In this document: piece after piece, positions 1 to 10,766 of the stretch
Position numbering within the stretch: the stretch's first letter is position 1
Layout: every line of letters starts with the position of its first letter
NCBI RefSeq assembly: GCF_046630445.1
Contig: NC_092341.1
Location: 292,141,001 to 292,205,000, forward strand
DNA: 64,000 nt
Reading direction: 5' to 3'
Origin: Rutidosis leptorrhynchoides
Taxonomy: Eukaryota; Streptophyta; Magnoliopsida; Asterales; Asteraceae
Made by a program: the position numbers and the translations under genes
The notes under the pieces: model-generated
The model's input: the letters and a program-made list of their open reading frames with translations, nothing else
The model's database searches: none
What the model was told of the DNA's origin: nothing

Positions 1-350
1 GATATTAAAATTAGTCATGTAACCACTTGTGGTTTAATGTTATTAAGACTAGTCTTGTAACCTCAAAGGCATTAAGATTAATCACGCAACCACTAATAGC
101 ATTAAGAGTTATTTTTGTAACCATCTTATGGTTTGATGACTATTAACTTAGTCATGTAACCTACTTTGTGGGTTAATGTTATTAAGATAAGTTTAATGTT
201 ATTAAGGTTGGTCTTATAACCATCTAATGGTTTAGTGACTATTATGAAATAGTCTTGTAACTATAGCATGTGGGTTAATGTCTTTAAAGATATATTCTTG
301 TAACCATTTCCTATGGTTTAATATGACATTTATATATTGTCGTGTAACTG
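1..350. repeat. Degenerate tandem repeat (TAGTCATGTAACC-like)
   Basis: A short motif of the form TTAGTCATGTAACC recurs about nine times (near 12, 50, 79, 109, 148, 209, 248, 291 and 337), each followed by a TGGTTTAATG- or ATTAAG-like stretch. Spacing is irregular, about 30-60 bases. It resembles the repetitive U3 part of a plant LTR, but the left edge of the window cuts it and no partner LTR is visible, so the element type is open. Confidence 0.5.
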
Positions 351-429
351 CTTCAAGTAATTATGAAATATCATTATGAGTGATTAATTGGCCATTAAGT
401 CTCATAATGTATTTCATCTTTTGGGTGTC

Positions 430-437
430 TATATAAG
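430..437 (+). promoter_or_regulatory. TATA-like box downstream of the tandem repeat
   Basis: TATATAAG follows the repeat array and precedes an A/C-rich stretch (ACACAAAATACTCTCTAAC) of the kind seen at LTR transcription starts. This would fit a Copia-type LTR promoter on the plus strand. No coding region follows within the window. Confidence 0.3.
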
Positions 438-470
438 AGGATAAACTATTTTCATGAGAAGGACAAAAAA

Positions 471-1274
471 GACACAAAATACTCTCTAACAAAAGGTTCT
501 TTATTTCTACCAAAATCAAGAACATCATCTCTGTCTTATCCCAAAGTGATATTCGTGTAACCCAGTAAATAAGGGTCGAATAATTACTTTCGGAAAGTGA
601 TTACACGATTCAGTGATATATCCGGTCATCGATTATTTTACCCTACACGAAAGATTTAAAACCTCCAACAGTTTACTTGATGTTACTTGAACGAGTCATG
701 TTGTGGTCCATGGTTGCAAACGGCATACGTTGCAACGTCCGTTGCGATGTTTTTGTGACTATCCCGTCTCGACTCCTTTTCGGCGTCTAATAAAACGGTC
801 AAAAGTCGGGTCAAATGCGGGAAAGAGCGGGTCAATGACGGTCAAAAGTCGATAATTCGATTAAAATCGGTCAAAAGTCAGTCAAATCGATCAAAATTGA
901 TGTAGTTTAGTGTTACTTTTTATTACATTAGCGATAATAGCGATTATAGGTACGAACTGATCAACGAAAGTTTTTCGACTTTAAAATATGTGTGTGTGTG
1001 TGTGTATATATTTATATATATATTTATATTTATATACACATATTGTATTCTACCATTTTAATGGCGTCTCACACTTTTTTTAACCTACTTATTGGTCGGA
1101 AGTCCATTCGAAAACAATCTCTCTATCCATAGAATATTGAGAGGGAGAACTTTCTCTACTCTTGTGGTGTTTTACTCTAGGTGAAGGCTTCTCTTTATTC
1201 TAGGATTGGAGAATGATTGTCTACATCTTACCTCCACATACCCCATTTTTGTGGGATTGATTTTTGTTGTTGTT
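471..1274. other. Unassigned; GGTCAAAAGTC-type repeats and a TG/TA tract
   Basis: No gene is visible. Between about 790 and 895 the motif CGGTCAAAAGTC and variants recur, as in subterminal regions of DNA transposons. A similar CCGTCTCGACTCC word lies near 760 and again near 2780. A (TG)n(TA)n tract lies at about 989-1038. Confidence 0.3.
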
Positions 1275-1275
1275 A

Positions 1276-1332
<57 letters not shown>
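1275..1332. repeat. (TA)n microsatellite
   Basis: Uninterrupted TA dinucleotides; left flank of the foldback element at 1333-1919. Confidence 0.9.

Positions 1333-2689
<1,357 letters not shown>

Positions 2690-2760
<71 letters not shown>
2690..2760. repeat. (TA)n microsatellite
   Basis: About 70 bp of uninterrupted TA. The apparent ORFs through it on both strands are Tyr-Ile repeats without meaning. Confidence 0.9.
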
Positions 2761-2762
<2 letters not shown>

Positions 2763-4149
2763 TCAACATTGATCAACGTCCGTCTCGACTCCATTTCGAC
2801 TTCGTCTCGCGTTTTTTTCAACCTTGCTGTGAACTCAATTGTAGTTAAGATATTGCGAGAAACATGTACTGCCTTTGTTGTTTTAATTTATTATGCAGAA
2901 AAGGATCAAGAATTCTATTTAATAATATTTTTCAAAGTATATACATGAATATACCATGGCTTCTATATGATGTCGTTTCAGTCATATTTTTGTATTTCTT
3001 GTTAACGGATATTAAACATAGAATCTATACTATATATGAAATGGCTTAGCACATGACATCACTTTATTATTTTAACCTTAGCTTAAAAAAATTATGGGAC
3101 ACTTGGCACTACATTACATACCCTTGCTTACATCATCATATAAATAACATTTTTTATTATTTAAAAAAAACTTATTTTAAAAAAAACGTATTTTATAATA
3201 AATATTTAAAACAATTATTTAAACTTCAAATTTAAATACTGAACAAATTTACCACATCATTATTAATCTTGGGAAGGTAAATACATATATCAAAAAAGCA
3301 CGCTTCTTCTCACATACACTTTAATTCAAATAATTTCTTCTCAAAAAATTCCCATAATCAAAACACTGTCCACTACCCATCTTCATCCTTCATCCTTCAT
3401 CAACCAACATCAACCACCATCAACCACCACCGTTGCCGCTGCTCTTACCACTATCGTCGCTGTTGTTGCTGCTACCACCACCGTTGCCGCTGCTCTTTCT
3501 GCATTGTTTTCTTTTTCCGTTTCTACTCTGCTCTTTTTCGCTGAAACTTCACGGCTATACAGGTAAAAAAAATTCAGGTTCAATATATTTATGGCTTTAT
3601 GCTACTATTTTGTATATATAAATCTGTGTAATCGACTATATTTAATTTCTTATTTCTAATTCGAATCATGAAGCAAATCACGAGTGTATGATGATATGGC
3701 TAACAGAAAAGGCCATTGAATGTATAAATATTGGTGTTAAATTGTGTGAAATGGGTGTAAACCACTAGGGATTGAGTTATGTATTTGCATCGCAAGTATT
3801 CATGATTGTAATTCTAATTTCTGTTTTAATCTCTTTAACTAATTATTGAGTTGATTTTTTTTTTTTTTTTAATCATTTGAGGATACGTATAATTGAGACT
3901 GAAGCTGTACAATTTGCTCGATATGGTTTTGCAGGATTGAAGAATAAGACTTTGAAACCTTTTGTTTGGTTAGAGGTATTGATCATAAGCTGTTAATCTC
4001 TACTTTTTATAAGTAATAATATCTTTTTTGATTATGCACATTAACTGTTTGCTATAATGCTTGAATGAACTAATTTTGAAGATTTTTTTCTCTTTTGAAG
4101 TTCATAAATAAAAACTATAAGATGGGCAGTGTTAGTCCAGTATACTTTA

Positions 4150-4795
4150 AAATGGGTTGGTGGCGTTGAACTCGAGCTTATGGCAATAGCAACTGGTTTG
4201 TGCTTATTCATTATCTAACTCATTATATAATTAGATTTTTATATACTTTTTACAGAATACTAAGTTTTAAATGGTCACTATTTTATCTTCTTTTTTTTTT
4301 TTTTTTTTTTTTTTTTTGCAGGTGGTATAATTGTTTCGAGGTTCCAGGAACTTACACCTGACAAGTTAAGGAAGGTAATTTACAGCTCTTGATTTTTTTG
4401 TTCATCTTTATACCATTATTGATTTATTGATTATTTGAAATCATGATATATCATTAAATTATGTTTGGACAGGCTGGTTTGGTTAGGGAAAAGGCGTTTG
4501 GTACAACAAAAGATCGGATGCTTTATATTGAGCATTGTGCAAACTTAAGGGCTGTTACCATATTTATTCGTGGAGGTAAGTTATCATAATGGAATCTAGC
4601 TTTATGGAAACATAGTTTTTTATACCATATGTACATCTAAAATATGTTATTTTTGTGATGAATTTAGGTAACAAAATGATGATAGACGAGACAAAGCGTA
4701 GTCTTCATGATGCATTGTGTGTTGCTAGGAATCTCATACGTAATAACTCGATTGTGTATGGTGGTGGTGTAGCCGAAAGTGTTAATCCCTTAACA
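4150..4795 (+). pseudogene. CCT5: Captured fragment of T-complex protein 1 subunit epsilon (CCT5)
   Basis: Four exons with GT-AG borders read as CCT epsilon: about 4150-4194 (WVGGVELELMAIAT), 4322-4374 (GIIVSRFQELTPDKLRK), 4473-4575 ([20 protein letters not shown] and onward) and 4668-4795 ([20 protein letters not shown] and onward). The cytosolic chaperonin subunit is about 535 aa; only part of the apical and return-intermediate region is here. After GGGVAE the reading leaves the family, and the ATP-binding N-terminal region and C-terminal half are absent. Introns are retained, so this is genomic capture and not a retrocopy. It cannot make a working subunit. The family assignment is strong from uninterrupted motif identity. 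Confidence 0.85.
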
Positions 4796-5287
4796 TGTGA
4801 GTTTTTAACATGACTGTTTATAGATAGAAGAACTGATAAAGATGGTTTGCTCAATTTGAATGAACTATAATGTTCAAACTCTTTTCTTTGTTTCTGATTT
4901 TTGAAGTTTGATTATTTGGGTTGATTTGTATCGATGAATTACTTAATTACAAATCATTCTGAATTCAATCAATTTGAACCATTTATCAGTACAAATTCAT
5001 TTATTTGGTACCATACTTTTGTTTTTGACTTTTATGACCCTTTTGTGTGTTTAATATTATGTTGTTGAATATGATGCAGGTATCGATGTCTTCAGAAAAT
5101 TGCATCAAGGTAAATTTTTTGTTTGTTTGTTTTGTTTATAAGAGTTACATGTAGGCTGTTAAGTTGAATTCAGATTTGTTAAGTTTGAGCTTTGCGTTTG
5201 AGTACCAACTTTAGTTTATAATTTGTGTATCGTTTTTATTTGTTGTTTTTTCCTAAATATGATTTGATTTGTTTTGGTGAATTTTAG

Positions 5288-5390
5288 GTACATAGCACCC
5301 GAGTTGGTTCCGGTTCAATATGGCGGGCTTAGCCGTGAAGGAGAGCAAGAATTCACATCGAGTGACTCGGTTACTGAAGAATCATTATAG
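5288..5390 (+). pseudogene. Captured patellin (SEC14-GOLD protein) exon fragment
   Basis: After an acceptor TTTTAG the frame reads YIAPELVPVQYGGLSREGEQ and continues EFTSSDSVTEESL before a stop at 5388-5390. The run matches the segment joining the CRAL-TRIO and GOLD domains of patellins (PEQVPVQYGGLSRE in the family). Only about 34 codons are present, with neither domain complete. It is separate from the CCT fragment upstream and the GMPPA fragment downstream, so the Helitron joined pieces of unrelated genes. I recognise the family but not the member. Confidence 0.75.
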
Positions 5391-5488
5391 TTTTATAATC
5401 CATCTTTTTATCAGTAAAATTTTGCTTTTTATAGTTTTTTAATTGTTTCTTGCAGTCGCATATTTTTTTGTTGAACTGTGATGTGAGT

Positions 5489-6050
5489 TGCAGCTTTCCT
5501 GTACCCGAAATGCTTGGTTAGCCACTGTACCCGAATCGGGTGTAATAATATTTGAGCAGGTTTTTGCTGAGTCTGCTAACGAATTTGGTGAATTAGTTGC
5601 TAATACAGTTACCAAGGAACTTTTGCATCACACAGACAAACTTTTGGCAGCAAAGTAAGATAGTATGCCTATACTTTTATCTATTTTTATTTATTTATAC
5701 TTGAAACGATATTTTATGTATTCAAATATAGAAGTTATCCTTTGGACTATTATACCAATTTGAGTTCATACTAACATAAATTTAATCGAACAGGACACCT
5801 GCTAAGGATTTTGTTAGATTGAATCAAGATATTTTGTCACCTCTTGCTGGAAAAAAGCAGTTATACACTTATGAAACGATCTACTTTTGGGAACAGATTA
5901 AAACTCCAGCGTATGTTGCCTTTCGATTTTATAGTTTTAAAGTAATGTTATTTAAGCCTAAAACATCATCTTAAAAATGACCTAATAATTAATATATATT
6001 TAAAAAAAAATAGGATGTCACTGAAATGCTCTGCTCTGTATCTTGAATAA
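5489..6050 (+). pseudogene. Captured fragment of mannose-1-phosphate guanylyltransferase alpha-like (GMPPA)
   Basis: Segments in order: 5489-5515 CSFPVPEML, then about 5561-5655 FAESANEFGELVANTVTKEL, 5794-5910 DFVRLNQDILSPLAGKKQLY followed by TYETIYFWEQIKTPA, and 6014-6047 GMSLKCSALYLE ending in a stop at 6048-6050. These match consecutive parts of the GMPPA-like nucleotidyl-transferase that supports GDP-mannose synthesis. The N-terminal GXGTR pyrophosphorylase signature and the hexapeptide-repeat C-terminus are absent, an in-frame stop follows CSFPVPEMLG, and at least one exon between the second and third pieces is missing. Introns with GT-AG borders remain. A non-functional capture product. 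Confidence 0.8.
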
Positions 6051-7284
6051 AGGTTTTCTCAACTTGCTAATTATTGATGGTTCTCATTGCTTAATGTCTT
6101 TTTTTGTGCATCTTGAGTAGTTTTACCACCCTTAGTTATATGTATATCATGAATATATTCTTATGTTGCAGTTAAAAGGATATAGAGCAATAGGTTCATC
6201 ATGGCTGTTGAAAGCAACCAGTGTCTCAAATTTCCGACAACAGTTGCATTAATTAATTAAAGGTTTTGATATATCGATTTCATAACTCAATTCTATTATT
6301 TTTCTACCTTGATTTGAATTTTCTGACATATTTTCATTTGTTTTATTCGCTTTTTAAGATTAACAGATTAGACTCGGTGGGTTTCCTATAAATATTTCAG
6401 AAATATGGTAATGGTTATTCTCCTTGGTTTAATTGAATGATAATAAATAATGTTTTAATTATTATAATACAAATTTGTATTTGTATTTGTATTTACTCTG
6501 TGCCCTATTTCAGTAATTGGGTACTATTGATTGTATAGCGTTTGTATTAAGTCAGCTCAAAGAACGGTAGAGTGGGAAAGAAGCTCGAGAAAAGTGGTAA
6601 CAAATTCAGGAAGAATGCTGGCAATGGTTATATGACAACATAAGAGGCTACTTAAGGTATTGTTTATATTATATTTGTATGCTTTGACCCAACATAGGTT
6701 AAGGCGTTAGAGATCCTACACTTTTAATTAGGTTTTGATTAGTGGATTAATGATGCTTATTTGAAGTTTAGGAAAACTTATTTACAACCTTATTGCATAT
6801 AAAAATAGGTTATAATCGTTACATCCATGCATGAACATGAATGTACATCCATGTATGAACATGAATGTAGGTGTATGTTTTGGAAAAACATATTATATAT
6901 TATAATATAATATATTTATTATATTAATCTATTTACTCCTACATTTGGGATTTTGAAGGTGGACGAGAATTGAAGCAATTGAATCTGTTTCGTTACCTGC
7001 ACGTTTAGCTTTAGTAGGTGGTTTCATTTAGATGGCCGACTGACATTTAAAATGGCTATTTGATGATTTTTGGAAGTAATGAAGTATTAACATCCTTTTC
7101 AAGTTGTTTTGTTAATGTTTTGAATATTAAACACTGTGCTTTTGGATTTGTCTTTCTTATTGTCGTTCTACCAAATATTTGTTTAAACAATGTTGTTTTC
7201 TATCTAATATTACTCGATTAATTTCGTTAGTTTATTTGCACGTTTTTTATATAATGTATCATTATAAAAAAAAATTCTTAAAAA
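6051..7284. other. 3' part of the Helitron, unassigned
   Basis: Possible further exon-like pieces occur (for example about 6176-6262, and 6553-6640 with a Lys-rich reading), but I cannot name their source. The last 350 bases are AT-rich and lead to the terminal hairpin. No intact ORF. Confidence 0.4.
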
Positions 7285-7313
7285 ACCCGTGAAACCACAT
7301 GTCCCTTCACTAG
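7285..7313 (+). other. Helitron 3' terminus: hairpin plus CTAG
   Basis: ACCCGTG and CACATGT face each other across AAAC; restoring two bases would give a perfect stem. CTAG at 7310-7313 is followed by the target T. This is the standard Helitron 3' signature (hairpin close to CTRR). Confidence 0.85.
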
Positions 7314-7483
7314 TATATCATATGTAATATCTAGCGTATCTCATATTAAATATAGGCATATCTAGTATTAAATGTAGCAAGAGACATAATCCCTAAAATC
7401 AAGGGATATAAGCTCAGATCATGTATTATATATTTGGCGTGTTTGATCAATAAGAATCATGGGTGAATTATAACATTCTAACA

Positions 7484-7495
7484 TGGTATCAGAGG
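7484..7495 (+). other. Primer-binding site (tRNA-Met type)
   Basis: TGGTATCAGAGG lies directly after the 5' LTR end and matches the 3' end of initiator tRNA-Met except for the last base. Confidence 0.8.
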
Positions 7496-8659
7496 GTTTG
7501 ATCCAAAACCTAGTCGGCCGAATGTGTGCCGCTTCTGCTCTACCACCCATCAAATCTTCCAATCAACCACCGAACCTATAATTCACTCTTCTATCTATCT
7601 TTCTTCTGTTTCTTGCAAAACTCACGGTTGAAATATACACCGTTGCAAATCTTCCTATCCACCATCAACACCGAACCTCTTCAGTCTTCTATCTATATAT
7701 TTCTTCTGTTTCCTGCAAAACTTAACGAAAAAAAAATCACGGTTGAAATATACACCGTCACAATCACCACCTCAAATCACTCACCGGAGCAGCAAATCAC
7801 GGTTGAAATATCACGGTTGAAATATACACCGTTTCAGCTCCCGTCTTTATCCTTTTCTTTTGTTTTTCCATTTCTTGCAAAAAACATCCAATTACGGTTG
7901 AAATATACACCGTCATATCACCACCGGAGCAGCAAATCACGGTTGACATATACGCCGTCTCAGCTCCCGTATTCTATCTGTCTTTCTTCTTTTTTTCTTC
8001 ACCCTAATAGAGTGATTTCTTCCAAGTCTCAGTTAGTCACCACCGATCCTAAACCCCCTTTCTCTCTGTGTGTTTTTATTTGTTGGGCTTTGTTTAATTT
8101 GTGACCGAAGAATTGGCTGATTTGTAGAAAAATTCCAGAGACAAATTGGGATGTAATACCTCACACTTTAATCTTTCTTTATCTTTGCTTGCACTTTTAT
8201 TTTCCCTTTAATCTTCTCTCTCCCACTAAACCTCCATCACATACCCATACTATCAATTTTTATTTTGTCCTCACTTATCAATAATCAATATTTGGTCCCT
8301 ACACATCATTTTATATATATTTATTTTATAATCGGCGTGAGGATGAGCCGCCTAGCTAGACTAGGTTCCAAACCTTGAAAAAAAATTAATAATAAGAATT
8401 ATAATCTCTTCCGATAAAGACTGGTTATCATCGACAAAGTTCAATGCCCAAGTCCTGCTCAATCGTTAGGTAAAGCAAGCCACGACGTAAAAAAAAAAAT
8501 AAAAATAAAAAAAAACGATTCGGAAAAGGAAACGCAGTCAAGCAATACGCAACCACATCAACGAATATCAGTCTGCTCGGAAAGAAGAATATTATTTAGT
8601 TTTTAGCATTTTAATCTAGTTTGACCGTTTATTCCTCTCTCGCTCAAACTGCGGGGGGA
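7496..8659 (+). other. Interior of the small LTR element, non-coding, with hairpin repeats
   Basis: No gag, protease or RT motif is seen. The unit ACGGTTGAAATATACACCGT occurs at 7624, 7739, 7813, 7894 and, with changes, 7939, plus a partial copy at 7799. Its first and last five bases are complementary (ACGGT/ACCGT). A 192-codon open frame over this part (7526-8104) follows the repeats and has no recognisable domain. The interior ends in GCGGGGGGA, the polypurine tract at about 8651-8659. Confidence 0.65.
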
Positions 8660-8853
8660 TGTTAACGGATATTAAACATAGAATATATCATATGTAATAT
8701 CTAGCGCATCTCATATTAAATATAGGCATATCTAGTATTAAATGTAGCAAGAGACATAATCCCTAAAATCAAGGGATATGAGCTTATATCATATATTATA
8801 TATTTGGCGTGTTTGATCAATAAGAATCCTGAGTGAATTATAACATTCTAACA
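8660..8853 (+). repeat. 3' LTR of the small element (Helitron empty site)
   Basis: 194 bp, TGTTAACGG to TTCTAACA, followed by the TSD copy TTTCT. It preserves the uninterrupted sequence across the Helitron target in the 5' LTR. Confidence 0.92.
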
Positions 8854-8858
8854 TTTCT

Positions 8859-8891
8859 AACTAATAATTCGATACAGTGCTCCGAGTCACG

Positions 8892-8930
<39 letters not shown>

Positions 8931-10080
8931 GAGGAACCCCTACTACGAACGGGCACAGCCCCCCAATTTATTTGAACTTATTTGTTTTTCATTACACATT
9001 GTGGTGAATAAAGCACAAGACATTGAGCACCCATAAAGGAATAAGGCCTACATATAGATTTCTTGAACTCAATATGAACAAAAGAGCAAGCAACAGGGCA
9101 CTCACAAAAAAATGGGACCAATTTTGGATAAGGTCAACAACCTAAACAAGCAATATGGCACTTTTGAGGGTTACTTTTAAAGAGAAGATGAAGAATGCTT
9201 GATCTATATTTTGATTCATTCACTTTGTTCTCTTAATAATTTGTTGCTAACTTTTCCTCGAGACGTGTTTCGTATCGATTTCATTGGTTTTTGTTGAGGT
9301 ACTATGGCCCATGTCTAGTGATTAAAGGTCTGTGTTTCATGGTGTCTTTTTGAAATTAAACTTCTAGCAAAAGTGATGTGCACAAATTTGAGTTTCATAA
9401 CTTAAATAGTTCTTTTGAATAGTATTGTCGATTTGTCGATATTGTGCACCATGAGGATCATATTCCAAAAGCACACAAATAATAACAGAAAAGACACCCT
9501 TTAAGGTCTATCTTCTACTCAGTCTTGATCATTTTATTCCTATTCCATGTGTTTTCAGTTTGACTATATGTGAACTAACAAACAGTTGACTTTCTGTGAG
9601 ACCCATTGTAAAAGCTGACCAATATGTCAACTTATACAACAAAACATCAATCCAGTAGTAATTTAGTTTCCTTAGTTCTGCAACATATGTGAATTGCTTG
9701 AATTGATTTTCTTTTTCCGACAATTTACATGTCAAAAGTCTATTTTACATTTAGTTAAATGCACAACTTTCTTAACATGATTTACAAGTGTATAACTGGT
9801 ATATCTTCTAGGTAACCTTCCCAAACAAATATGAAACATGAAAATACGATAGGATGCGCTTGAGTTAGAAAGCCATTTAGTTTCCGTAAAACCAGAAGCG
9901 ACAAAACATGCACGTTGAAACTTGAAAGGCAGTTTGACGCAACAAATCATAGCCTCCGAAAGGAACGGGTAAGGTTGGCCCAAGTTGACACATAACACTG
10001 TTTTCAATAAACTCTGTTACAAGAGTAGTCCTACTAATTAGGGTCTTAGTTACATTGTCTTTTTTGTTAGGCTACAAACC
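8859..10080. other. Unassigned sequence downstream of the sulfate transporter
   Basis: Contains a run of about 32 T residues (8897-8928) and otherwise ordinary AT-rich sequence. A minus-strand open frame at 9732-10007 has protein-like composition, but I recognise no family and see no splice context. I call no gene here. Confidence 0.3.
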
Positions 10081-10084
10081 AAAG

Positions 10085-10490
10085 TAGATATTGGAAGAAA
10101 CAAATGTGTCCATATAACTCCAGGGGGAACTCCATTTAATATCAATTGGTTTTAGAGTACCAAGGAACCGTTGGGCTTGTGTGTAGGACATGTTGTTTGG
10201 GCTATAGCCCAGATGTGGTGGACAGCGCCGAGGGTGCACCTCTCAGCCCATAAATCTTCTTGACCCAGGTTGAGAGTTACGTTTTGCGGTGGTATAGGTT
10301 GGACTGGACTATCGCTGGAGGGGGGCCATAGACTTGGGTTTGAGAGAAGGTTTGTTATGGTGCAAATCAAAGTCTCACATCGAATTTGGAAAGAAACAAA
10401 CGTGTGAATATAAGTCTAGGCGTAACTCCTCCTACTACCAATTGGTTTTAAAGTACTAAGGGATATGTAGGACATGTTGTTTCAATCCTA
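10085..10490. repeat. Direct repeat of about 100 bp flanking a G/C-richer core
   Basis: GGAAGAAACAAATGTGT through AGGACATGTTGT (about 10093-10195) recurs as GGAAAGAAACAAACGTGT through AGGACATGTTGT (about 10388-10477), with CAATTGGTTTTA(G/A)AGTAC in both. AAGTCTCACATCG just before the second copy resembles the start of plant TRIM LTRs. A small LTR-like or partial duplicated element is likely, but I could not fix its ends. Confidence 0.4.
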
Positions 10491-10766
10491 TCATTATTGT
10501 CACTGATATAACATACAATGAACACCATATTAATGTATTATTTGAAGCCGGTACATGAACTTAGACTAGCATGGTCAATATAAATTGACTAGAAGTGAAT
10601 GATTTTTCTACACATAAACAATGGCAACCTATCATATGGACAACAGATTGATTGAGAACTTTTTATAAGACGAAAAGCAGAGCATACCTGATATATCATT
10701 CTTGTACACATACTAACTAGGGTCTTAGTTACATTGTACACTAGATGTTTTTACATACAACTGTTT

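Larger units (their letters stand above)
3024..7313 (+). mobile_element. Non-autonomous Helitron carrying host gene fragments
   Basis: The 4290-bp insert starts TCTATACTATATATGAAATGG-like and ends CTAG. It sits between A and T of the target, as Helitrons do. The 3' end has an imperfect hairpin, ACCCGTG (7285-7291) with CACATGT (7296-7302), eight bases from CTAG; two changes from a perfect stem. The paralogous 3' LTR at 8660-8853 is an exact empty site, so both ends are fixed to the base. Inside, on the plus strand, lie exon-intron fragments of CCT epsilon, a patellin and GMPPA, with introns kept, which indicates DNA-level capture. No Rep, helicase or RPA coding is visible. Confidence 0.9.
3000..7483 (+). 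repeat. 5' LTR of the small element, interrupted at 3024-7313
   Basis: The two pieces, 24 bp and 170 bp, join to match the 3' LTR with a handful of substitutions. The break lies between A3023 and T7314, exactly where the uninterrupted 3' LTR reads ATAGAATATATC. Confidence 0.9.
3000..8853 (+). mobile_element. Non-autonomous LTR retroelement, 194-bp LTRs, split by a Helitron
   Basis: The LTRs begin TGTTAACGG and end TTCTAACA. The 3' LTR (8660-8853) is 194 bp. The 5' LTR is 3000-3023 plus 7314-7483, also 194 bp once the Helitron is removed. TTTCT flanks both outer ends (2995-2999 and 8854-8858) as a 5-bp TSD. A tRNA-Met type primer-binding site follows the 5' LTR directly and a G-rich polypurine tract precedes the 3' LTR. 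The 1176-bp interior encodes no gag or pol motif, so this is a TRIM- or LARD-like element needing enzymes in trans. Orientation is plus, from PBS and PPT. Confidence 0.9.

Noticed and set aside
4150-6050. One novel host gene made of CCT, patellin and GMPPA parts
   Set aside because: The pieces are incomplete, carry in-frame stops, and lie entirely inside a delimited Helitron.
7526-8104. 192-codon open frame in the small LTR element
   Set aside because: It follows the repeat array, has no gag or other motif, and its composition (Ser/Leu/Pro) fits non-coding C/T-rich DNA.
9732-10007. Possible small protein gene on the minus strand
   Set aside because: No recognisable family, no splice or promoter support, and it lies next to repetitive sequence.
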